DNA of 36,387 nucleotides from Erysipelotrichaceae bacterium (GTDB lineage Bacteria > Bacillota_I > Bacilli_A > RFN20 > CAG-826), in assembly GCA_012837435.1 (NCBI GenBank), contig DURD01000026.1, positions 1 through 36,387 on the forward strand, read 5' to 3'. Below the pieces are notes generated by a model. The model was not told the origin of the DNA, did not search any database, and was given only the letters and a program-made list of their open reading frames with translations. The position numbers were made by a program, and so were the translations under genes. Shown in pieces: positions 7,555-17,500 of the stretch. Every line of letters begins with the position of its first letter. Positions within the stretch are counted from its first letter, which is position 1.

Positions 7555-9024
7555 CTACTTAAATATTCTAGTGGCTTTAATGGCCTTTTTCCATCCTTCG
7601 TACAATCGATCGACTTCCTTTTTATCCACATAGGGAGTATAAACTGCCTGATATTCATGTATTTTTTTAATATTGTCGAGACTCTTAAAAAATCCGCATT
7701 GTAAGCCCGCCATATAGGCGACACCTAAGGCGGTAGTTTCTAAACATCGAGGCAATCGTATTTCTGTTTGTAAAAGATCGCTTTGAAATTGCATTAAGAA
7801 ACGATTTTTAGTGGCTCCCCCATCAACTTTTAGTAGTTTGAGAGGGATTTTAGTTTCTTCTTGCATGACTTCGACGACATCTTTACATTGATAGGCAATC
7901 GATTCCAAAGAAGCTCTAACAAATTGACTGCGGTTCGTGCTTCTCGTTAAGCCAAATACCGCGCCTTGAACTTTATCATCCCAATAAGGTGTTCCTAATC
8001 CAGCAAAAGCTGGGACCACATACACTCCCCCACTGGGACTCTCTAAGGCGACGCTTTCTGAATCGTCTGAACTCTTAATGAGATGCATTTCATCTCTCAA
8101 CCATTGAACAACTGCTCCTCCAATAAAAACTGAACCTTCCAGAGCGTAAGTAACTTTGTCGCCAATTTGCCAAGCGATGGTCGTTAACAAACCCTTCTTA
8201 GAAAATACAAGTTTATCACCGGTGTTAAGAAGTAAAAAACATCCAGTTCCATAGGTATTTTTACTTTCACCTTTTTCAAAACAAGTTTGACCGAATAAAG
8301 CGGCTTGTTGATCGCCGAGAACTCCGGTGATGTGGACATGGCTTTTTAGATAAGATAAGGAGCCATAGTCATGGGCGGAGGGACAAACAGTCGGTAGCAT
8401 CTTCATCGGAATATTAAAAAGTGAGCACAATTCTTCGTCCCACTTCAAAGTATTGATATTAAAAAGCAAAGTCCGCGAAGCATTAGTGACATCGGTGGCG
8501 TGAACTTTACCCATCGTCATCTTGTAGATAATCCATGAATCAATCGTTCCAAAAAGTAGTTCACCGTTCTCCGCTTTTTGTTGCCCGTTTTTAGTAGCGT
8601 CTAAAATGAAACGCACTTTACTCGCTGAAAAATAGGGATTGATTAATAGGCCAGTTTTTTGTTGAATTACCTCTTGGTATTTTGATAAGTTATTACAAAT
8701 ATCGATTGATTGACGGGATTGCCAGACGATTGCGTTATAGACGGGCATCCCCGTTTTTTTAGACCAAACCACCGTCGTCTCTCTTTGATTAGTTAGACCG
8801 ACGGTAGCAATATCGTTGATAGAAATATTGCTTTTAATTAACACTTCGTTGATGACATCGGTGACGCTAACCCAAATGGCGAGAGCATCGACTTCTACCC
8901 AATCGGGTTTAGGAAACAAACAAGCCACTTCTCTTTGAGCGATTTGCAAAAGGTGACCGTTTCTATCAAACAAGATAGCGCGTGTGCTCGTGGTTCCTTG
9001 ATCGATGGCTAAGACGTATTTCAT
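7555..9024 (-). CDS. glpK: Glycerol kinase
   Basis: The 489-residue FGGY-family kinase phosphorylates glycerol to glycerol 3-phosphate, feeding lipid synthesis or glycolysis. Visible motifs are AIDQGTTSTRAILFD at the N-terminus (phosphate-1 loop), VGLTNQRETTVVW (glycerol-binding Arg/Glu), GVLGDQQAALFGQ with the catalytic Asp, NTYGTGCFLL, and the FGGY C-terminal signature region DGGATKNRFLMQFQSD. The length fits the family (about 500). A frame is open from a TTG at 9030, but the ATG at 9024 gives the usual MKYVLAIDQG start; neither has a good ribosome site, so coupling to pepP (overlap or 2-base gap) is likely. No glpF or glpD is nearby. Confidence 0.96.
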   Translation of the reverse strand: MKYVLAIDQGTTSTRAILFDRNGHLLQIAQREVACLFPKPDWVEVDALAIWVSVTDVINEVLIKSNISINDIATVGLTNQRETTVVWSKKTGMPVYNAIVWQSRQSIDICNNLSKYQEVIQQKTGLLINPYFSASKVRFILDATKNGQQKAENGELLFGTIDSWIIYKMTMGKVHATDVTNASRTLLFNINTLKWDEELCSLFNIPMKMLPTVCPSAHDYGSLSYLKSHVHITGVLGDQQAALFGQTCFEKGESKNTYGTGCFLLLNTGDKLVFSKKGLLTTIAWQIGDKVTYALEGSVFIGGAVVQWLRDEMHLIKSSDDSESVALESPSGGVYVVPAFAGLGTPYWDDKVQGAVFGLTRSTNRSQFVRASLESIAYQCKDVVEVMQEETKIPLKLLKVDGGATKNRFLMQFQSDLLQTEIRLPRCLETTALGVAYMAGLQCGFFKSLDNIKKIHEYQAVYTPYVDKKEVDRLYEGWKKAIKATRIFK

Positions 9025-9026
9025 AG

Positions 9027-10283
9027 TCAATAACTCAGCATTAATCTTTCAATTTCATCCATTTCTTTTGCGATATTTTTGCTTAAGACAATCGCCCCAT
9101 CTTCGGTGATTAATATATTATCTTCGATCCTTACCCCGATGCCCAGTTTAGCAAAATATAAACCCGGCTCCACGGTGATGACGTTGCCTTTTTCCAAGGG
9201 TTTTTCTCTATCGGAAACATCGTGAGTATCTAGCCCTAAATGGTGAGAAACATTGTGATAATAGTGATTAATTAGTTGTTCTTCGTTTTCGATAAGACCG
9301 AGCCGCAAGCACTCTTTTTTTAGTGTTTCAATGGCAAAATTTTGTAAATCGCTAATCGTTAAACCCGCTTTAGCGTATTTTATTACCGCTTTATTAGCAA
9401 TCAAAACTGCTTCGTAAATCTTAGCTTGAACGCCGACAAACTTACCGCTTACCGGGAAGGTACGCGAAATATCAGCGCAGTAATGATCATGTCGAAAACC
9501 TAAATCAAACAGAATTAAGTCATGGTCTTTGATTTTGTCATTTTGAGTGGGATAATGCAAGCAAGTAGCGTTTTTACCCGCTGCTACGATGGTGGAAAAA
9601 GCCAATTTTGTCCGATCTTGCGTCCGGCCATACATCTCAAAATGGTCAGCGAGTTCGTGTTCGAGCATATCGGGTTTTAAATGCCTTAACATATAAGCGA
9701 TACCTTGATTGGTTTTATTGATGGCTTTAACAATATTTTGGACTTCTAAAGGCGATTTAACCATTCTTAAATCTCTCAAAATTGGATAGACATCGACGAT
9801 TTCTTTATGGGGATAATCAACCTTTAACTTCATATAATAATCATTCATAAAAAAGTTTTCATAAATCTTTTGTTCTTTGGAAGTTAAATCGAGATAGACG
9901 CAATCGATGTTTCCATATTGATTATCTTCATCGGACAAAGCCAAAGAGACCATCGTTTCAAAATTTTCTGTTGAATAGACATTTTTAATACCGCTGATAA
10001 GACCCGCTCTTTCAAAAGTGAGCCGTTTTCCTGTCCATTTTTCTTTTAATTCACTATAGGGATCGACAAAGAGATAAACGCTTTTTTCCCCGATAGCGTT
10101 AACCAAAATAAGGGCGCTGTGCTCTTGTTCAATGTTCGTTAAATAAAAAAAGTTTTTATTGACACAAAAGGGTAAAAATTCATCTTCACTCGAAACTTTG
10201 CTTACACCAGAAAAGAATATAGCTACGCTATTTTCTTTCATTTGTTTAAATACTTCTTTACGGCGAGATTCTAATTCCTTCAT
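9027..10283 (-). CDS. pepP: Xaa-Pro aminopeptidase (M24B metallopeptidase)
   Basis: The 418-residue enzyme has the aminopeptidase P layout: an N-terminal creatinase-like domain (about 1-165) and a C-terminal pita-bread domain. The dinuclear metal ligands are visible in order: the two Asp of FDLGFRHDHYCADISRTFP, His in HHLGLDTHD, Glu in TVEPGLYF and Glu in RIEDNILI. It removes N-terminal residues preceding proline in the cytoplasm. A GGAG ribosome site lies inside the last codons of mrp, 4 bases upstream of which the preceding gene stops. The length matches PepP (about 440). Confidence 0.93.
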   Translation of the reverse strand: MKELESRRKEVFKQMKENSVAIFFSGVSKVSSEDEFLPFCVNKNFFYLTNIEQEHSALILVNAIGEKSVYLFVDPYSELKEKWTGKRLTFERAGLISGIKNVYSTENFETMVSLALSDEDNQYGNIDCVYLDLTSKEQKIYENFFMNDYYMKLKVDYPHKEIVDVYPILRDLRMVKSPLEVQNIVKAINKTNQGIAYMLRHLKPDMLEHELADHFEMYGRTQDRTKLAFSTIVAAGKNATCLHYPTQNDKIKDHDLILFDLGFRHDHYCADISRTFPVSGKFVGVQAKIYEAVLIANKAVIKYAKAGLTISDLQNFAIETLKKECLRLGLIENEEQLINHYYHNVSHHLGLDTHDVSDREKPLEKGNVITVEPGLYFAKLGIGVRIEDNILITEDGAIVLSKNIAKEMDEIERLMLSY

Positions 10284-10287
10284 ATAT

Positions 10288-11109
10288 TTATTCTCCGATT
10301 ATTTTATTGATGATATCATGCATTTCTTCTAAATTCATCTTTTCAATTTCTCCCTGATCCATTAGTAACGAGTTTTTGCTATCTAATGGCAATCGACCTA
10401 GAATATTAAAATTCATCTCTTTAGCAAACTTTTCTAGAGAGGATTTTCCAAATAGAAAGATTTTTTCCTTACATTTTGGACAGAGGAGATAAGACATATT
10501 TTCAATCACCCCTAAAACTCGAATATTCATCATTTTTGCCATATTAAGAGCTTTAGAAACAATAAGAGAAACTAAATCTTGAGGGGAGGTAACGACAATT
10601 AAATCATCGATGGGTAAACTTTGGAATATCGTTAGAGCGACATCGCCGGTGCCAGGAGGCATATCAATCAACAAAACATCTAATTCGCCCCAAGCGACAT
10701 TTTCAAAAAACTGTACTACAAGATTAGAAACGAGCACCCCTCTCCAGAGAATAGGATCGGTTTCTTTTTCCAAAAGCATAGTCGCTGATATAACTTTGAT
10801 GCCCCCGATAGTTTCCGCGGGGAAGATATAATTTTCTTCTCCATAAGCTTTTTCTTTTATCCCAAAAGCTTTGGGAATACTGGGGCCGGTAATGTCCGCG
10901 TCGAGTATCCCCACGTTCAAACCTCTTCTCGATAAATAAGTAGCAATACTGGAGGTTACAAATGACTTACCGACCCCTCCTTTGCCACTTAAAACACCGA
11001 TAATTCTTTTGATTTTACTCAGCTCGTTAGGTTTTGATTTTTTTATTGGTTGACTAGCACAACTATCTTTTGCCCCACATTCGGTGCAGTTTCCATCACA
11101 ATGATCCAT
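10288..11109 (-). CDS. mrp: Mrp/NBP35-type iron-sulfur cluster carrier ATPase
   Basis: The 273-residue SIMIBI-class P-loop ATPase has the deviant Walker A motif GKGGVGKS at 42-49, the Switch-like DADITGPSIPKAFG, and DMPPGTGDVALT. An N-terminal cysteine set (C4, C8, C11, C17) resembles the ferredoxin-like N-terminus of NBP35, and the C-terminal CPKC pair is the bridging cluster site of the family. It is expected to assemble or transfer [4Fe-4S] clusters. It lies between yigZ and pepP in one compact unit. The window holds two further MinD-like ATPases in the ORP cluster, but those have internal ferredoxin domains and belong to another branch. Confidence 0.93.
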   Translation of the reverse strand: MDHCDGNCTECGAKDSCASQPIKKSKPNELSKIKRIIGVLSGKGGVGKSFVTSSIATYLSRRGLNVGILDADITGPSIPKAFGIKEKAYGEENYIFPAETIGGIKVISATMLLEKETDPILWRGVLVSNLVVQFFENVAWGELDVLLIDMPPGTGDVALTIFQSLPIDDLIVVTSPQDLVSLIVSKALNMAKMMNIRVLGVIENMSYLLCPKCKEKIFLFGKSSLEKFAKEMNFNILGRLPLDSKNSLLMDQGEIEKMNLEEMHDIINKIIGE

Positions 11110-11117
11110 AATGTTGT

Positions 11118-11504
11118 TTACCTTTCTATCTCGACGAGTTCGCTGATATCGATGACCGAAATACCGGCTCGTAAATAGGTTCTTAGTAGACGCGAAGCTC
11201 CTAATTTTGAGCCTCCGAAATATCGAACAACACAGAGAGCGACATTTTCGATATCTCTTTTATAGAGGAGTTCGAGCAAAGGACGCCCTGCTGTTCCTCT
11301 AGGTTCCCCATCATCGGTGGATTTACTTTTCGTATTGACGCGATAAGCGTAGACAATGTGTCGAGCTTTTTTATGTTCTTTAGCTAGGTTAGCTAATAAA
11401 GGTTTAAAATCCTCTTCTAGGTTTAGGGGAAATAGGTAAGCAATGAATTTACTTCTCATCACTTCTATTTGATTTTGATATATTTCTTCAACTGTCAGAG
11501 CCAT
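11118..11504 (-). CDS. YigZ/IMPACT-family protein, single-domain form
   Basis: The 128-residue protein matches the N-terminal domain of the YigZ/IMPACT (UPF0029) family. Diagnostic segments are KSKSTDDGEPRGTAGRPLLELL and VVRYFGGSKLGASRLLRTY. Family members are usually about 200 residues with a second ferredoxin-like domain (DUF1949); here the protein ends right after the first domain, with a clean stop. The role is poorly defined; IMPACT proteins touch translation control. The ATG is two bases after the stop of the giant gene and nine bases separate it from mrp. Confidence 0.88.
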   Translation of the reverse strand: MALTVEEIYQNQIEVMRSKFIAYLFPLNLEEDFKPLLANLAKEHKKARHIVYAYRVNTKSKSTDDGEPRGTAGRPLLELLYKRDIENVALCVVRYFGGSKLGASRLLRTYLRAGISVIDISELVEIER

Positions 11505-11506
11505 AA

Positions 11507-14500
11507 TTAAGCATTTGCGTAAGTTTCCACTCTGTCTCCGTATTCTTTAAAGGAGAAGGTGTTGCTGTAAATGTTATTGTCTAGCAGCGGATCTTTTTTA
11601 GTCTCATCGACAGGAATAAAGTAAATGGGGTGTTTAGCTGGAGATAGTCCCAAAACTTTAAAATAGGAATGGGCTTCTGTTAGGTATAAGGCTCTCGCGA
11701 TTTCAGAATTTTTATTGTTTTCTCTTCCCATCTTGGTAAAGCATTCTTTTAAATGAGCAATTTTTTCAGGATTTACTAATAAAGAAGCGAAGTCTTTAAT
11801 GTCTGCTAAAGAGTCGAGAAGTCCCTCTAAACCATCTCTTTCGATGACATTAATCTTGTCATAACTTGCAAAAGTTAACAATTCCGCGTCATCTTCGCCA
11901 AAACTAAATAGTTCATAAACGTATGAAGCGTATGCTGCATCAGTCTCTAATTTATGATATTGATTTTCCAAAATAGTATTGAAGAGACCAGCGACGAATT
12001 CACTCACAATGGCGGAACGGCGATAATCGGCTTCTTCAACAGCACTTTCAGCGTTATAAGCACTTTCCACAATTCCTAGGATCAGAGCCTTTTTCGCTTG
12101 AATAGTTTCGGTATCTCCACCACCGAATGTCGTAGCATCTAAATTACCCTGTATGGAAGTGATTAGCTTCCTAATTCCTTGGGCTTCGACCGCCGGAGTG
12201 TCATGAGCATGAGTCTCATCGATGTACTCGATCATGTGAGCAATTTTGGAAAGGACGGCAATTTTTTGAATTTTTGTTCTAGCGGGAGTACTTTCATCAG
12301 CATCTCGAGCAACATAACTACAAACGGTGTCACCCATCGCATTGTAGAGCAAAATACCTTGAGCACTGATTTTTTGTGATTCGACAACATTGTACTCGTT
12401 GTAGTTACCTGCTAATGAAGTATTGAGAATACGGGAATTATAAATCAATCTCAGGATAGCCCCTAAGTGTTTATCGGCTTCCGCCCCACCCGCTAAGGTT
12501 GTAAAGTTGGTAAAGTTAGCGATATATTGACTTCCGGTTTCATCATATAGATCAGACATGGCGTTACAAATCGTGCTGATTTCTCCTTTATCAGTGCCCC
12601 CCACGGCATCTCCGCCATAAATTCCTTGACCTAAATAATAGTAAGCATAATTTTGCTCGTTATATGTCAATAAATTATCGATATTTAATGCGGCAAAGCC
12701 TCCTTTAATGAAAGATGGGACCGCATCGCTGATTAAATCTGAATTATTGATGCGGTGCAATAAGGCTTCCACTTTATTCGGAGCAATTTCATTGAAACTG
12801 AAACTAGATAAATCTAAACTAGCGGAGCCTTCATCGAGAGTAATGGCTTCGTTAGCTAGAAGCATAATTGAATCAATCTCTTGATTTGCACCAGTCCAGG
12901 CTTTGCCTTCCTCATTATGATAGTAAGGAGGAGTGTCGCCTAATAATAAGTTATCGTCGTCAGCGCGAGTTAGAAGTTTTACTTTAGCTCTTAATTTAGC
13001 TTCCGCAGTGGCATAGCCAATATCGTGAGCAGCGTCATAAGCAAAAGTATCAAGACCGACGAACGAACAGACTTTCGCCATTAATTCTTCGAATAAAGTA
13101 TAGCTATCTCCATCAAATTTATTCGTGTAATAGACATTAGGATAATTACGCGCTGGAGTGTGGAAGAGATTCGAATCGTGCATATGTTTGAGTAAGTTAG
13201 GCAGAGGACCATTGACCGCCTCTGTTTCATCCACTCCGATTAAATCGGCCAGTATTTGTGGAGCAGAAACACTTCCACCCGCTAGAAGCTCGTTGAAGTC
13301 TTGATAGTCTTCTAGGATAGTCATGATGTTAGAAATATCTTTAACCAAATAGCGGGCTTCGAAATTTACCGATGGTCTAAGAACATTATCATTATAGTAA
13401 TAATGATAGAATGGGTCGACTCGGTTAAATTCAACGCTTAAAGCTCCGCTAGAGATGCTTAGTTGATTATTTTTAACGAGCATATTGTATAGAGTGTTCG
13501 GGACACAGTCGTAAAGTAAACCACTAGAATTTAATATGTTAAATAAATTCTCAATAGTCTCGAGGTTATCGGATTTACTCATATCTGCGGAAGCAAAGTC
13601 CGCGACGGTTTGTCCAGCAGTATCGACCAAAGAATAAATCTGTTCAATGGCCTCCATCAATAGATCGATTTCATTACTTTGTTGGGTTAAAGAAGTGTCG
13701 ATATCAATACCAAGAGCGGCGGCATCATCATCAGTCAAAAAGGTTCTCAAAACTAAATATTTGACCTTATCCTCGGCGTTAGCGTATTGAGTAGCCGCTT
13801 TGTCTTTCGGTGAATCGTCACCTAAGTAAACGATATTTTTCATTTCGCTCATATCGAGCATAGAATGGAACAATCTCTGGAAGGTGGTTGGCTGATTATC
13901 GATAGAAGGACCAGCGCGATGGAAAACGAACGAATTATTTAAACTCGATAACGCTTCTTTGATATCGCTGACAAATCCTTCTTCATTCATCTTAGAAAAA
14001 TCAAAATCTCCACCGATGATACCACCGTCATCTTTAGCGCTATTGATAATATCGTAGAAGTTAATTAGAACGTTTAGCTCATCTTGTCGAGCCGGGCGTC
14101 CAAGATCAAAGTTTTGTATATCTTTGTTGCAGTCAACCATGTACACATTTCTTGCCGTACTCAAGTTGAAAGCACTATAGCCACTGAGCATCGCATCGCT
14201 GGCGATTAGGTAGAAATTGTATATACTCATCCGTAGGCAAGTCGTGTCATTAATTGACGTTAGTAAACCGCCTATCAATTCGGTGTCCATATTATCAAAA
14301 GCCACTAAATTACCCTCGCTATCCTTCACGACCAAGCGCATGACGTAGGACATGAATTTAACAAAGCGAGAAATTTCATCGACGTCGAAAAGTTCGTAAT
14401 CATCATAGTCACTGATAAAATCAGGATCCGCAAAATAACTCCCCCAAGGATTATCATAATATAGAGATTCCGTATTGGTAATATTCGAACCTTTATCCGC

Positions 14501-17500
14501 TTTAAAGTTGTTATGTTTAGCAATAAAGCTATCGTAATCACACCAGAATTTTGAGATATTTGTATAATCATCATCATCAATTCCTTCGGGGCTCACAAAA
14601 TCGCGATAAGCGATATAATGCGTCTTTTTAGCAGGGTCATAATATCGATCGTGCCATTCGGCAAAATATGGGTCAGTAGTTCCCGCATCGCCAGGACGAA
14701 TGCCCCACTCGGGATTCCAAGACCAATTTTCACCCGCTTTTGGAACAGGGTCAGCTAGTAAATCAAAAGAATCATCGCCCGCCTCAAATTCACTCAAAAG
14801 ATCATTCATCTTCGAGTAGAGCCATTTGCCAAATTGATAATGGGTGACATTCTCACTATCGATGTAAGTAAAGACACCAGAATTGGCTAATTCATGGAGC
14901 ATTTTATTTAATTCGATGACATTGGTGACATTAGCTATATCGAAATTCGACAAGAGGTCACCATCATCATCTTCAGGGAATAAGTCACATAGGGAATTTA
15001 AGAGATTGCGTATATTTATAGCTTCGGCTTCCCAATCCTTAATATTGCTGAAGCAAACACCATTATCAGTATCGATTAGGAAACCAGAAAGAGCATCGCC
15101 TAACATCTCATCGAGGAAGGGTCCTAACCTCTGAGAGAATATATAAGAACCACCAATGATAGTCAAGAAACCCGGTAAATCTATATGACCTTCTCCTGGA
15201 TCTTTTAGACTCTCGAGAGCTTCGCGTGTCATGCCACCCTCAAATACATCCGCGGCATTGAGAATGTCGTGGCTGGCGATGTAGTAGATGATATCGCCAA
15301 ACGCTTCAAATTCTGCGGACCAATCCGCTACTTCTTCTAAAGTCGCTCGAGGGACTACTAGACCGATATCAGCGGTGTTGTCAAAAAGACTACCTAACAT
15401 GCCATACAAGTTTTCGTTATGCACATAGGTATCACCAGCTTCGGGAACGGGGTTAATAATTGGATTTTCATATAAAACTTTTAAAACTGACACTAAAGAA
15501 TCAACCATATCTCGATCGTTTAACTTTTCTAAAGCATCAGAACCATCACCACCATCAAACAATGTGGATAGAGCGGCTAAATCATCCCATTTGTCAAATA
15601 GGGAAGATAGATCTGTAAAGAATTGCCGATTTTCTCTATCTCTTCTCATATCGTGATCGATGGCGCTAGCAATGACGTTGACATCAAGACCAATGTCTGA
15701 AAGCGTGTCAGCGAACTCTCCATCAGTAATAAGGGTTTTAATAACTGGAGTTAATATATTGTAGAGTAAAATCGAGTCGTCGATTTTGCTCATAGCGGTT
15801 TGGAGGGATTGGATATGTCTTTTTTCGATAGAGAAAGGATTACCTTCTTCAACCATCAAACCATCTAAGCCATTCTCGCTCATCAAAGCGTTCAAAAGTT
15901 CTTCGTTTTCAGCAATTGATGTCACAATACTCAAGATTGCGTGGAATTCTTTTTTATAGTTTTTCAACTTTTCGCCAGTATTTAAAATCGCTACCGCGGC
16001 TTTATAAGAATTAATATCAGCTTCGCTAAATTCCGCAGAAAGGTCTCCTAAAAATTCATAGTCGAATAAGTTAGTCATGAAGTTTGGTAGAATGTAGTTC
16101 ATCAAACTCATATCGAATAAGCAGTACTTTCTACCTTCGATACGTTCGCCGTTATTATCAAAAACTATCGTGCGACCATATTTATCAACATTGATTAGTT
16201 GATTATCAGCCACTTTTCCTACTAGTAAATCGCGAAAATCTTCAGCATATTCAGAAATTAGAGAGGACAAAGCGGGTATTTCTTCTCCCGCAGAAGGGGT
16301 AAGGGCTTCAGTTTGAACGAGAATTGCTTTGAAAAAATCATCATCTAAAGTCACCGCTTGATGCAAGAAATCTAGTAAAACATAGCATTCATAACCCCAA
16401 GAAATTTCATTTAGTTGTTCCCAAGAAAGGGGTAAAAATTGTCTAACTTCCCCAGTTTCGTCGCTTTCAAGACCAATATTTATCAAAACAGGTAAAACTC
16501 TAGAGATGATTTTTGACTTATCGATTAATCGAAATACTTCGAGAAGAGAATCGAAGTTTTCAGAATAAAGTATGTCATTTATAAGGAGGAAAACCTCTTG
16601 CTCATTTTCAACATTTCGTAAAGTTTTTCTACCATCCTCTCCTTCGACAAAGAGAAGGTCGACCACCCCACTATCGAATAAACAATTTGCCATTTCTTTG
16701 AGGTTAGAAACTTCGCTTTTCCATTCAAAATCACCAATGTTCAACATTTCTTTTGGAACGTTGTTTTCCAATAATTCGCTCAATATATCGCTGTTTAATG
16801 CTACTTCAACGGCGAGCGGTAAGACCGTGCCGAGTATTTGCGATTTGCCTAGAGAATCAAACACGGAGTTAACAACTTCCTTGGTAATAAAGGAGGTGGG
16901 CTCGACATTGAACTCTTCTCCTTCAATCTCCAAGCCATTGATAACGACCATGGCTAAATCAGTTAAATTAGCAATTTCGCTTACCAAACCAATAGCGACA
17001 TCTCCGCTGACGCCAGTCGTAAATGAATCGAATAGGCGGGTATCAAGAGTCATGCCCGAATCGTCAACCGTCCAATTGAAGAACACTTGCGCAAACAAAG
17101 AGTTATTATAAGCATCAATGAAATTTCCGACTGTCAAAATTATTTCGTTATCGTTGTCCGGACGATTTCTCTGATAAGCCTGGTTAACTGAATTGAGAAT
17201 CGAAGTAAACGGAATAAAAAACAAAACTGCCAGAGCAAAATAAGTTACCGCGTGTTCGATAGCTGCCACCCATCTAAATTTAACAATTTTCCGTGCAGCT
17301 TTAGGCACGATGCGTTTGAAAGCGATATGCCACATGATAAAGCAAAATAGATTGCCAAGAGTAACAATCAATACCATATCGACGATAAAAACAACTATTT
17401 TTAAAACCGAATCTACGACAGCTAAAGCAAAATTAGTAGCGCTCGCCTCTGTCACTGAAACGTTAAATAGAACGTAAAGTCCTTTAATTATTTCACCAAT

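Noticed and set aside
14326-14580. 84-residue open frame on the minus strand inside the giant gene
   Set aside because: It is a low-complexity shadow (Met/Ile rich) of the Asp-rich coding frame and has no ribosome site.
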